Assembly: GCA_031556525.1 (NCBI GenBank) | Contig: JAVBSS010000034.1 | Location: 1-13,668 of the forward strand | DNA length: 13,668 bases | Direction: 5' to 3' | Origin: JAVBSN01 sp031556525 | GTDB lineage: Bacteria > Bacillota > Clostridia > Lachnospirales > Lachnospiraceae | In this document: one piece after another, positions 7,129 through 13,668 of the stretch | Numbering within the stretch: the stretch's first letter is position 1 | How the letters are laid out: each line of letters begins with the position of its first letter | Notes under the pieces: generated by a model | What the model was told of the DNA's origin: nothing | Seen by the model: the letters and a program-made list of their open reading frames with translations, nothing else | The model's database searches: none | Program-made: the position numbers and the translations under genes

Positions 7129-9381
7129 ATGGCAAAGAAAAAACAAGAGGAAGAATTTGAAGAGAAGATAACCACCGTTGAATTTTCCGATGAGATGTCT
7201 ACTTCATATATAGATTATGCTATGAGTGTTATTGTAGCAAGAGCAATACCAGATGCAAGAGATGGATTAAAGCCCGTTCAGAGACGTATTTTATACGCCA
7301 TGAGAGAACTAGGTCTTAGAAATGATGGTCCATTTAAGAAATCAGCTCGTATCGTAGGTGATACAATGGGTAAATATCACCCTCACGGTGATAGTTCAAT
7401 ATATGAAGCAATGGTTAACTTATCAAAAGAATGGTCACTTAATCATCCACTAGTAAGCAGCCATGGTAATTTTGGTTCTATTGAAGGTGATGGAGCTGCG
7501 GCTATGCGTTACACAGAGGCCAAATTATCTGGATTATCAGAAGAAGTATATTTAAGTGATCTAGACAAACATGTAATAGATTTTGTTCCTAACTTTGATG
7601 AATCAGAGAAAGAACCAGAAGTTTTACCAGTTAGAGTACCTAACCTATTAATAACAGGAGCAGAAGGTATCGCAGTAGGTATGGCATGTAAAATACCAAC
7701 TCATAATCTTGGTGAAGTATTAGATGCAACAGTAGCTTACATTTCTGATCCTAAGATAACGACAGAAGGCTTAATGGAGTATGTTAAGGGTCCTGATTTT
7801 GCTACAGGTGGAATTATTGCAAATGCGTCTGATTTACCAGATATCTATGCTAGCGGACAAGGAAAAGTTCGTGTTCGTGGAAAGGTAGAAATAGAAGAAG
7901 GCAAGAATGGAAAAACCAATATAGTTGTTACAGAAATACCATATACAATGATAGGTGCAATAGACAAATTCATGAGTGATATTGCAGATATGGTTAGAAA
8001 TAAAGTTACAGGTGATATTGTAGATATTAGAAATAACTCTGATAAAGACGGTATTAGAATAGTTGTAGAACTTCGTAAGGGTGCAGATGTTGAGCGAAAT
8101 GTAAATCTTCTATATAAGAAGTGTAGATTAGAGGATACATTTGGCGTAAACATGTTGGCAGTTCTTGATAAAAAGCCAGTTCTATTATCACTTAAAGATG
8201 CTATCAAGAATTTTGTTATATTTCAAATAGACATTAATACTAAGAAATATGAATACTTGCTTGGGAAAGAATTAGATAAGAAAGAAGTTAAAGAAGGTTT
8301 GATGAAAGCATATGATGTTATCGACCTTATTATTGAGATTCTTCGTGGATCCAAGAACCTTAAAGATGCAAAAGCTTGTCTTATTGAAGGTATAACGGAA
8401 CCTATCAAATTCAAACATGCTTCTTCAGAGAAAGAAGCAAAAGAGCTAAGATTTACTGAGCGTCAAGCAACAGCAATTCTTGAAATGAGATTACAGAAGT
8501 TAATTGGTCTTGAGTTAGATATCTTGAAGAAAGAGTATGATGAAACTCTTAAAAATATTAAGACTTATGAAGGATTATTAAATAGTCCAACAAAGATGAA
8601 GAATAAGATTCAGTCAGAATTAAAAGATATTAAGAATAGATATAATACTCCTAGAAAGACTGTAATAGAAGATGCAGCAGATATAGTTATTAAGAAGGAA
8701 GAAATAAAAGAACAAGATTATTATGTTGTAATAGATAGATTCCGTTATGTAAAAGCCTTTGATGAGCAAACATATCAACGTAATATAGCTAATATTGAAA
8801 ACGATTTTAAAACGGTACTTAAGATTAATAACCTAGATAGGGTATGTATATTTACGGATAACGGTAAGCTACATAAGATTAAGGTACTTGATATACCTGT
8901 TAGTAAGTATAAAGACAAAGGTATACCAGTTGAGAATATAAGTAACTGTACTTCAGAAGAAGAATTAATATATGTAGATTCATTTGATAATATTATGACC
9001 AAACAATTCCTATTTGCAAGTAGTAAGGGAATGGTTAAGAGAGTAAATGGTGCTGAATTTGATGCAACTAAGAAAACTATAGATTCAACTAAATTACCAG
9101 AGGACACTAAGCTTATTACTATTTCTGCTGTTGAAGAAAATAATGAGGTTGTACTTGGTACTAAGAACGGATTCTATATTAGATTTAAGGCAAATGAAGT
9201 TAGCGAGCTTAAGAAAACAGCAGTCGGAGTTAGAGGAATTAAATTAAAAGAAGATGATAATGTAATCTTATGTGCAGTTGGAGATACTAAGTCTGAGTTT
9301 ATGTATGATGAAATACCAGTACAATTTACTAGAGTAAAACCAACCAAGAGAGATGGACAAGGCACAAAGATAAGATTATAG
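7129..9381 (+). CDS. gyrA: Type IIA topoisomerase A subunit (GyrA/ParC-like), short C-terminal domain
   Basis: The DNA-cleaving subunit partnering the upstream B subunit; ATG 7129 after AAGGAG (7115-7120). The catalytic tyrosine is Tyr128 with Arg127 (AAMRYTEA). The winged-helix region HPHGDSSIYEAMV (84-96) has Ser89 and Glu93 at the quinolone-resistance positions, the unmutated Ser plus acidic pattern. A coiled-coil gate region (about 370-490) contains FTERQATAILEMRLQKLIGLE. The C-terminal beta-pinwheel starts near residue 525. At 750 residues it is shorter than typical GyrA (about 820-870). The GyrA box QRRGGKG is absent: the region reads YQRNIANIENDF. PDARDGLKPVQRRILYAM, SSIYEAM, KEWS and NFDESEKEP resemble ParC. 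It may therefore relax and decatenate rather than negatively supercoil DNA. The gyrA symbol is provisional. Confidence 0.94.
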   Translation: MAKKKQEEEFEEKITTVEFSDEMSTSYIDYAMSVIVARAIPDARDGLKPVQRRILYAMRELGLRNDGPFKKSARIVGDTMGKYHPHGDSSIYEAMVNLSKEWSLNHPLVSSHGNFGSIEGDGAAAMRYTEAKLSGLSEEVYLSDLDKHVIDFVPNFDESEKEPEVLPVRVPNLLITGAEGIAVGMACKIPTHNLGEVLDATVAYISDPKITTEGLMEYVKGPDFATGGIIANASDLPDIYASGQGKVRVRGKVEIEEGKNGKTNIVVTEIPYTMIGAIDKFMSDIADMVRNKVTGDIVDIRNNSDKDGIRIVVELRKGADVERNVNLLYKKCRLEDTFGVNMLAVLDKKPVLLSLKDAIKNFVIFQIDINTKKYEYLLGKELDKKEVKEGLMKAYDVIDLIIEILRGSKNLKDAKACLIEGITEPIKFKHASSEKEAKELRFTERQATAILEMRLQKLIGLELDILKKEYDETLKNIKTYEGLLNSPTKMKNKIQSELKDIKNRYNTPRKTVIEDAADIVIKKEEIKEQDYYVVIDRFRYVKAFDEQTYQRNIANIENDFKTVLKINNLDRVCIFTDNGKLHKIKVLDIPVSKYKDKGIPVENISNCTSEEELIYVDSFDNIMTKQFLFASSKGMVKRVNGAEFDATKKTIDSTKLPEDTKLITISAVEENNEVVLGTKNGFYIRFKANEVSELKKTAVGVRGIKLKEDDNVILCAVGDTKSEFMYDEIPVQFTRVKPTKRDGQGTKIRL

Positions 9382-9400
9382 ATTTGTAGAGGGATAGATA

Positions 9401-10165
9401 ATGATATTTGACACACATGCACATTATGATGATGATTCATTTGATAATGACAGAGAAGAAGTAATATTAACAGCATATAATGAGGGCGTAGTAGGCATTG
9501 TAAATATGGGTGTCGATATAGAGAACTCGAGGGCTAACATTGAATTTGTTAAGAAATATGATTTTATGTACGGTGCGGTTGGTGTTCATCCCAATGAAGT
9601 TGGGGATATGACTGACAAAGACATAGATATTTTAAGAGAGTTATCAAAGGAAGATAAGATAATTGCAATAGGTGAAATTGGATTAGATTATTACTATGAT
9701 GAACCAGCCAAAGAAATACAGAAAGTATTTTTTGAGAAGCAAATGGATTTAGCAAGAGAGGTTAAGTTGCCTATATGTGTCCATTCAAGAGATGCGGCAA
9801 AAGATACCTTAGATATGATGATTGCTAATCATGCAGAAGAAATAGGCGGAGTAGTTCATTGCTATTCTTATAGCAAAGAAATGGCAAGAGAGTTTCTTAA
9901 GCTTAATTATTTCTTTGGAATAGGTGGAGTAGTTACATTTAAAAATGCAAAAACCTTAAAAGAGGTAGTAGATTATCTTCCTATAGAAAATATTGTACTA
10001 GAGACAGATTGTCCTTACCTAGCACCAGATCCATATAGAGGTAAGAGAAATGTATCTGGATATCTTAAGTATGTAGCTAAGGCAATAGGCGAGATAAAAG
10101 GAATTAACGAAGAAGAAGTTATAAGAGTTACTAATGAAAATGCAAAACGATTATATAATTTATAA
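9401..10165 (+). CDS. TatD-family metal-dependent hydrolase (DNase)
   Basis: A 254-residue TIM-barrel amidohydrolase-superfamily protein of normal TatD length. Metal ligands are visible in order: His6 and His8 (DTHAHYD), Glu92 (GEIGLDYYYD), His128 (CVHSRDA), His153 (VVHCYSY) and Asp203 (ETDCPYLAPDPYRGKRN). The family members studied are Mg-dependent 3'-5' DNases or deoxyribonucleases acting in DNA repair; the exact substrate here is not determinable. It starts at 9401, seven bases after GAGGG (9389-9393), 19 bp after the topoisomerase stop and 13 bp before rsmA. The tatD-rsmA pairing is common in Firmicutes. Confidence 0.95.
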   Translation: MIFDTHAHYDDDSFDNDREEVILTAYNEGVVGIVNMGVDIENSRANIEFVKKYDFMYGAVGVHPNEVGDMTDKDIDILRELSKEDKIIAIGEIGLDYYYDEPAKEIQKVFFEKQMDLAREVKLPICVHSRDAAKDTLDMMIANHAEEIGGVVHCYSYSKEMAREFLKLNYFFGIGGVVTFKNAKTLKEVVDYLPIENIVLETDCPYLAPDPYRGKRNVSGYLKYVAKAIGEIKGINEEEVIRVTNENAKRLYNL

Positions 10166-10178
10166 AATGAGGTAGACA

Positions 10179-11042
10179 ATGGAAAAACTAAGTAATCCAC
10201 AGGTAACAATTGATACAATTAAAAAATATGACTTTGCATTTCAGAAAAAATTCGGTCAGAATTTCTTGATAGATGAACATGTGCTAACTAAGATAGTATC
10301 GGCAGCAGGAATTACCAAAGATGATATGGTAATAGAAGTAGGCCCTGGTTTCGGTACAATGACACAGTGGCTTGCAGAAGCGGCAAGGGAAGTAGTAGCA
10401 GTTGAGATAGATAAGCACCTTATTCCGATATTAGAACAGACTCTAGCCGATTACGATAATATTACAGTAATAAATGAAGACATTTTAAAACTAGATGTTA
10501 ACAAATTAATTGAAGAAAAGAATAATGGAAAGCCAGTTAAAATAGTTGCTAATCTACCGTATTATATAACAACTCCTATTATAATGGGATTATTTGAAAA
10601 TCATGTGCCAGTTGAGAATATAACAGTTATGGTACAAAAAGAAGTAGCAGATAGAATGCAAGTAGGGCCAGGGACTAAAGACTATGGTGCATTATCCCTA
10701 GCAGTTCAATACTATGCAGAGCCTTACATAGTAGCTAATGTTCCACCTAATTGCTTTATTCCAAGACCTAATGTAAGTTCGTCTGTAATTAGACTTACAA
10801 CATGGGAAGAAGCTCCTGTAACAGTTAATAATGAAAAGCTTATGTTTAATATAATAAGAGCCTCATTTAATCAAAGAAGAAAAACATTGCAAAATGGAAT
10901 TGCCAATGCAGGTAATCTGCAATTTACAAAGGAGCAAGTAGTAAATGCCCTAACTGAAATGAATCTAAGTCCTTCCATAAGAGGAGAGGCATTAACGTTA
11001 GAACAATTTGCTGCTTTAAGCGATATTCTAGGAAGAAACTAA
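10179..11042 (+). CDS. rsmA: 16S rRNA (A1518/A1519) dimethyltransferase RsmA/KsgA
   Basis: Uses S-adenosylmethionine to dimethylate two adjacent adenosines in the 3' helix of 16S rRNA, a late small-subunit assembly step. Its 287 residues match the family. Motifs: FGQNFL (25-30), the SAM-binding EVGPGFGT (53-60), VEID (75-78, Glu76 binds the ribose), Asp101 (EDILKLD), catalytic NLPYY (125-129), and the C-terminal SFNQRRKTLQNG helical domain. ATG 10179 follows TGAGG (10168-10172) and lies 13 bp after tatD, so the two are cotranscribed. Its stop TAA (11040-11042) falls within a 12-bp tandem repeat that shares its sequence with the prfC downstream repeats. Confidence 0.97.
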   Translation: MEKLSNPQVTIDTIKKYDFAFQKKFGQNFLIDEHVLTKIVSAAGITKDDMVIEVGPGFGTMTQWLAEAAREVVAVEIDKHLIPILEQTLADYDNITVINEDILKLDVNKLIEEKNNGKPVKIVANLPYYITTPIIMGLFENHVPVENITVMVQKEVADRMQVGPGTKDYGALSLAVQYYAEPYIVANVPPNCFIPRPNVSSSVIRLTTWEEAPVTVNNEKLMFNIIRASFNQRRKTLQNGIANAGNLQFTKEQVVNALTEMNLSPSIRGEALTLEQFAALSDILGRN

Positions 11043-11059
11043 GATTAAAACTAGGATTA
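11036..11059 (+). repeat. 12-bp tandem repeat over the rsmA stop codon
   Basis: AAACTAAGATTA (11036-11047) is followed directly by AAACTAGGATTA (11048-11059), one mismatch. The second copy is identical to the start of the 36-bp repeats behind prfC (5049-5060, 5085-5096). The stop TAA sits in the first copy at exactly the register where TAG sits in the prfC repeat. This is a dispersed short repeat of unknown function. Confidence 0.85.
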
Positions 11060-11091
11060 TATAGTACTATGATGATTAATGACATATAATC
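11055..11091 (+). other. Hairpin in the rsmA 3' region
   Basis: GATTATAT (11055-11062) pairs perfectly with ATATAATC (11084-11091) across a 21-base loop. The left arm uses the second 12-mer repeat. No T-run follows. The loop contains the small palindrome ATAGTACTAT (11061-11070). Confidence 0.6.
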
Positions 11092-11124
11092 AAGGTATTT
11101 AGAAATAGAATAGTAATCATATAA

Positions 11125-11171
11125 TGCTCATTCCCTTCATATATTTATGTAAAGAAGGGAGTGGGCATTTT
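11125..11171 (+). promoter_or_regulatory. 14-bp hairpin covering the ribosome binding site of the 11170 gene
   Basis: TGCTCATTCCCTTC (11125-11138) pairs with GAAGGGAGTGGGCA (11154-11167) over all 14 positions, two of them wobbles, with a 15-base loop. The right arm contains GAAGGGAG, the only Shine-Dalgarno candidate for the next gene. TTTT (11168-11171) follows directly, so the element could be a weak terminator of the upstream cluster, a translational switch, or both. A TATAAT (11120-11125) overlaps its left edge but lacks a clear -35. Confidence 0.75.
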
Positions 11172-12186
11172 GACTAATTATAAGAGGATAGTATCGTATT
11201 TATATAGATATGAAAACGAGGAAAAGACAGATAATGTAGGATATGTCAGAGTTGAATTAAGGGACAAGCAATGTAGGGTATTTGTAGGTATAAGAGATTA
11301 TAAGATGCCTACAGACTCTAAATATAAGTTGTGCATGTATTCCAATAATGACGAAGGAATATTTGTTGAAAATCTATATACAAAAAATGGTATGGAAGAA
11401 TTAAAATTAACCACAGATCCACAAAATGTATTCGGAAGTAAAAAGTCTGTATCTGATATAGAAGGCGTGTTTTTATATAGAAATGGGAAAATCATATATC
11501 TAAGTCAGTGGACGGACAGAACGGTAGATCTTGAAAATCTAATCACTGTAGAAGAAGAGAAGGATGAGTACAAAAACGAAAAGATGCTAGTAGAGGCTGA
11601 ATTAAAAGAAGATATGCAAAAAATCAGTGAGTACGAAGAAGAGATTAATGCACAGACTAAAAATATTAATAATGAAAGTAATCAATGGGCAGAGAATAAT
11701 ATTACAGAAGATATAAATAAGCTTCAACAAGATAATACCTATTCAGAAGATAACATAGATAATCAAAAAAATATATATAGTCAAGAAAAGATAGATAGTG
11801 AGAAGATAATATTAAAGGCCATAGAGCCAGAAAAAGCATTAAAAAACATGTTAGACACATATCCTAAACTACCAGCATTTGATAACAATGAGTTGTTTAA
11901 CTGTGTAAGAATTAGACTTAATGATATAGGTCTGTTAGCAATGGATAATTGGCGATTAGGTACTAATAGCTTTCTTGTTCATGGATATTATACATATAAA
12001 TATTTAATGTTAGGTAAAGTTATTTTTAGTGATGGAAAACATGCAGTTGTGTTAGGGATCCCAGGGATGTATTCAAATAAAGAAAAGTACCTTGCTAATT
12101 TGTTTGGGTTTAATCAGTTTGTGCCAGTAAAGAAAACAATGGTAAAGACAGGTGTGTTTGGATATTGGATAACTAATATTGTATAG
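11170..12186 (+). CDS. Two-domain protein of unknown function (DUF6128-like C-terminus)
   Basis: I prefer the TTG start at 11170, eight bases after GGGAG, over the in-frame GTG at 11161, which lies inside the ribosome binding site. That gives 339 residues starting TNYKRIVSYLYRYE. An N-terminal beta-rich domain (about 1-130) is followed by a low-complexity linker rich in Glu, Asn, Gln and Lys (about 135-225), which includes two 12-residue repeats at 191-214. A conserved-looking C-terminal domain (about 237-338) has FNCVRIRLNDIGLL, NSFLVHGYYTYKYLMLG and the end TGVFGYWITNIV. From memory this architecture matches proteins found mainly in Lachnospiraceae and labelled DUF6128; no function is known to me. 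There is no signal peptide or membrane segment. It overlaps the convergent GNAT gene by 14 bp. Confidence 0.85.
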   Translation: MTNYKRIVSYLYRYENEEKTDNVGYVRVELRDKQCRVFVGIRDYKMPTDSKYKLCMYSNNDEGIFVENLYTKNGMEELKLTTDPQNVFGSKKSVSDIEGVFLYRNGKIIYLSQWTDRTVDLENLITVEEEKDEYKNEKMLVEAELKEDMQKISEYEEEINAQTKNINNESNQWAENNITEDINKLQQDNTYSEDNIDNQKNIYSQEKIDSEKIILKAIEPEKALKNMLDTYPKLPAFDNNELFNCVRIRLNDIGLLAMDNWRLGTNSFLVHGYYTYKYLMLGKVIFSDGKHAVVLGIPGMYSNKEKYLANLFGFNQFVPVKKTMVKTGVFGYWITNIV

Positions 12187-12736
12187 GATAGTTGTTATTA
12201 ATTAAGCTGAATCTATATAGGTTCTCGCGATTGCCATTTATTGATACGGCACTATATTCAATTCCTTCATAAGTAAAGTGAAGACGCTTTAATAATTTAA
12301 TAGAAGGAACATTACTCGGAAGTACTCTAGCATCAATTCGTTGTAGACCATAATCATTAAACATTATGCCTATTGCAGCAACACAAGCTTCATAGGCATA
12401 ACCTCTTTTATGGTGATTTTTATCAAGTTTATATCCAATAGACGCACTCATAAAAGCGCCATAATTAATACTAGAAAAATTAATGGCACCTATGATTTTT
12501 TGCGGATTTGATCGTAGATATATATAGTATCTAAGAAATCTTTTGTTGATAATATCATTATGTTCAGCCCTAAGACTAGCCCTATGAAAAGCCTCAGTGT
12601 AGAAGTTAGTAGGTCTAGTAGGCTCAAACTTATCAAATAAATCACTGTTATAACTGTAAAAGTCTAGCACATCATATGACTTATCTGCATTTTCCACTTT
12701 AAGAATTAAGTTAGTTGTCTCAATCTGAAATTGCAT
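12173..12736 (-). CDS. GNAT-family N-acetyltransferase (RimJ/RimL type)
   Basis: The only leftward gene, 187 residues. The ATG (12734-12736) is preceded on its strand by AGGAG at six-base spacing. It is a cytoplasmic acetyl-CoA-dependent acetyltransferase of the RimJ/RimL subgroup: an N-terminal TTNLILKVENADKSYDVLDFY segment, a central strand KIIGAINFSSI (80-90), the acetyl-CoA pyrophosphate-binding motif A NHHKRGYAYEA (107-117, variant of Q/RxxGxA), and the C-terminal motif SNVPSIKLLKRLHFTYEG (141-158) typical of this group. The substrate (a ribosomal protein N-terminus or a small amine) cannot be told. It converges on and overlaps the 11170 gene; no bidirectional terminator is seen between them. 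Confidence 0.92.
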   Translation of the reverse strand: MQFQIETTNLILKVENADKSYDVLDFYSYNSDLFDKFEPTRPTNFYTEAFHRASLRAEHNDIINKRFLRYYIYLRSNPQKIIGAINFSSINYGAFMSASIGYKLDKNHHKRGYAYEACVAAIGIMFNDYGLQRIDARVLPSNVPSIKLLKRLHFTYEGIEYSAVSINGNRENLYRFSLINNNYPIQY

Positions 12737-12832
12737 AGAAATCTCCTAATATTTGCTTCTGAAAAATCACATTTGGTAATTCACTTGCTAAAATTACGTA
12801 AATGTAAATATATAAATTTATATAAATAAGTA

Positions 12833-12861
12833 TAGACAATTAGAGTATGCCTATATAATAT
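12833..12861 (+). promoter_or_regulatory. Probable tadA promoter in AT-rich spacer
   Basis: TAGACA (12833-12838) is followed by TATAAT (12854-12859, 15-bp spacer) or the overlapping TAATAT (12856-12861, 17-bp spacer). It lies about 100 bp before tadA. The 224-bp spacer (12737-12960) is very AT-rich and separates divergent genes, so it must also hold the leftward GNAT promoter; I see only weak AT-rich candidates for that. A short CTAAT/ATTAG inverted repeat sits at 12906-12923. Confidence 0.5.
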
Positions 12862-12960
12862 AATAAATATAGCATATTTTAATATATAGTAAAAGATAAT
12901 ATCCCCTAATTAATGTATATTAGTAAAGGGCAAATAATATTATAAAGGAAGAAATATTTG

Positions 12961-13416
12961 ATGACAGTAGATGAAATATATATGAAAAAAGCGATTGCAC
13001 AGGCAAAGGCTGCAGGTAGAAAAGGCGATGTCCCTATAGGTTGTATAATAGTATATAAGGATAAAATAATTGCAAGAGGGCATAATAGAAGAAACTTAAA
13101 AAAAACTACACTTGCTCATGCGGAATTAGATGCAATAGCAAAAGCATCGAAAGTGCTCGGCGATTGGAGACTGGAAGAATGTACAATGTATATTACATTG
13201 GAGCCTTGTCAAATGTGTTCTGGTGCGATTGTTCAAGCTAGAATTCCGAGAGTGGTAATTGGAGCAATGAATCCTAAAGCGGGATGTGCGGGCTCAGTAA
13301 TTAATCTATTAGATATGAAAGCATTTAATCATCAAGTAAGTATTGAGAGCGGAATTCTAGGTGAAGAATGTAGTAATTTATTGACAGAATTCTTTAAAGG
13401 TTTGAGAAAAAAATAG
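12961..13416 (+). CDS. tadA: tRNA-specific adenosine deaminase (A34 to I34)
   Basis: A zinc-dependent deaminase that converts the wobble adenosine of tRNA-Arg(ACG) to inosine. With ATG 12961 it is 151 residues, a normal length; an in-frame TTG directly before it (12958) is a possible alternative start, but ATG is more likely. AAAGGAAG lies 8-11 bases upstream. Motifs: GDVPIG (22-27), HAELDAI with zinc ligand His53 and proton-shuttle Glu55, and LEPCQMCSGAI with zinc ligands Cys83 and Cys86. The ARIPRVVIGAMNPKAGCAGS segment is typical of TadA rather than other cytidine deaminases. SRP RNA follows, the usual Firmicutes order. Confidence 0.95.
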   Translation: MTVDEIYMKKAIAQAKAAGRKGDVPIGCIIVYKDKIIARGHNRRNLKKTTLAHAELDAIAKASKVLGDWRLEECTMYITLEPCQMCSGAIVQARIPRVVIGAMNPKAGCAGSVINLLDMKAFNHQVSIESGILGEECSNLLTEFFKGLRKK

Positions 13417-13439
13417 TGTTAAAAGTAAATACTTGCAAG

Positions 13440-13468
13440 TTGACTTTGAATATAGATTAAGTTATACT
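13440..13468 (+). promoter_or_regulatory. Strong promoter for the SRP RNA
   Basis: -35 TTGACT (13440-13445) and -10 TATACT (13463-13468) with a 17-bp spacer. Each hexamer is one mismatch from consensus. It starts 24 bp after the tadA stop; no terminator separates the two. The -35 region shares the 10-mer TTGACTTTGA with the promoter at 3170. Confidence 0.8.
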
Positions 13469-13474
13469 TAACTA

Positions 13475-13668
13475 GCATTTAATATAGTTTATAACCTTTC
13501 CGTGCAGCCGGGGAATTAGCGGAGCCTTGAACCTGCAATCCGCTTTAGCAGGGGTGATAATTTGCCGAGGATTATAATTTTGTAGAGCTGCCTCTAGCAA
13601 GTGGTGTTGAAGCTTGGGTCTTGCGCAACAGATGTCTGTGAACCATGTCAGGTCGGGAACGAAGCAGC
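13475..13668 (+). ncRNA. ffs: Signal recognition particle RNA, large bacterial type (3' end cut)
   Basis: The RNA scaffold of SRP, which binds Ffh and targets nascent membrane proteins. The start is estimated from the promoter. The 5' Alu-like part shows AGCGG (13518-13522) pairing with CCGCT (13540-13544) and CCTGC (13532-13536) with GCAGG (13548-13552), matching the clostridial large SRP RNA pattern. CTTGCGCAAC (13620-13629) precedes the Ffh-binding helix: GTCAGGTC (13647-13654), a GGAA tetraloop and GAAGCAGC up to the edge. The 3' strand of the long helix and the terminator are outside the window. The tetraloop closing pair is G-C instead of the common C-G. Confidence 0.92.

Noticed and set aside
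11161..11163. GTG as the start of the 11170 gene
   Set aside because: It overlaps the GAAGGGAG ribosome binding site, leaving no spacing; TTG at 11170 has an eight-base spacing.
12958..12960. TTG as the tadA start
   Set aside because: An ATG follows immediately and gives a normal TadA N-terminus; the TTG adds only one residue. It cannot be fully excluded on spacing.
1..13668. A novel defence, mobile or toxin-antitoxin system
   Set aside because: No transposase, integrase, nuclease-helicase module, retron, or toxin-like small gene pair is present; the gene content is largely housekeeping.

Overview
The window is AT-rich with compact, mostly rightward genes, Shine-Dalgarno sites close to AAGGAG, and heavy ATA/AGA/TTA codon use. 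This points to a low-GC clostridial Firmicute. The two-domain protein at 11170-12186 (which I match from memory to a family seen mainly in Lachnospiraceae) and the large Clostridia-type SRP RNA suggest Lachnospiraceae or a close relative. I infer the lineage; nothing in the sequence states it.

Layout. 1-174: the 3' part of tRNA-Asn, a complete tRNA-Cys and a terminator. 175-3116: two tandem paralogous exported or membrane-anchored proteins, then a stand-alone HD-GYP protein, closed by a strong terminator; probably one transcription unit. 3170-5055: a good sigma-A-type promoter, a 69-residue XRE repressor and prfC (release factor 3). 5048-5155: tandem 36-bp hairpin repeats that include the prfC stop codon. 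5195-11042: a four-gene rightward cluster for the B and A subunits of a type IIA topoisomerase, a TatD-family metal hydrolase and the 16S rRNA dimethyltransferase RsmA (KsgA). 11043-11171: a spacer with two hairpins, one of which buries the next ribosome binding site. 11170-12186: a two-domain protein of unknown function. 12173-12736: a convergent GNAT acetyltransferase that overlaps it by 14 bp. 12961-13416: the tRNA adenosine deaminase tadA. 13440-13668: a promoter and the 5' part of the SRP RNA, cut by the window edge.

Most genes are housekeeping: translation (tRNAs, prfC, rsmA, tadA, SRP RNA) and DNA topology. tadA followed by SRP RNA is the usual order near the Firmicutes replication origin (normally followed by dnaX), so the window may lie in an origin-proximal region. 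I see no phage, transposase, CRISPR, toxin-antitoxin or defence locus, and no frameshifted gene.

The most interesting signals are small. (1) The 12-mer AAACTARGATTA is repeated behind two unrelated genes and supplies both stop codons in the same register. (2) A 14-bp hairpin sequesters the Shine-Dalgarno sequence of the 11170 gene. (3) One of two tandem paralogues has lost its lipobox cysteine. (4) The topoisomerase A subunit lacks a GyrA box, has a short C-terminal domain and carries ParC-like residues, although its partner looks GyrB-like.
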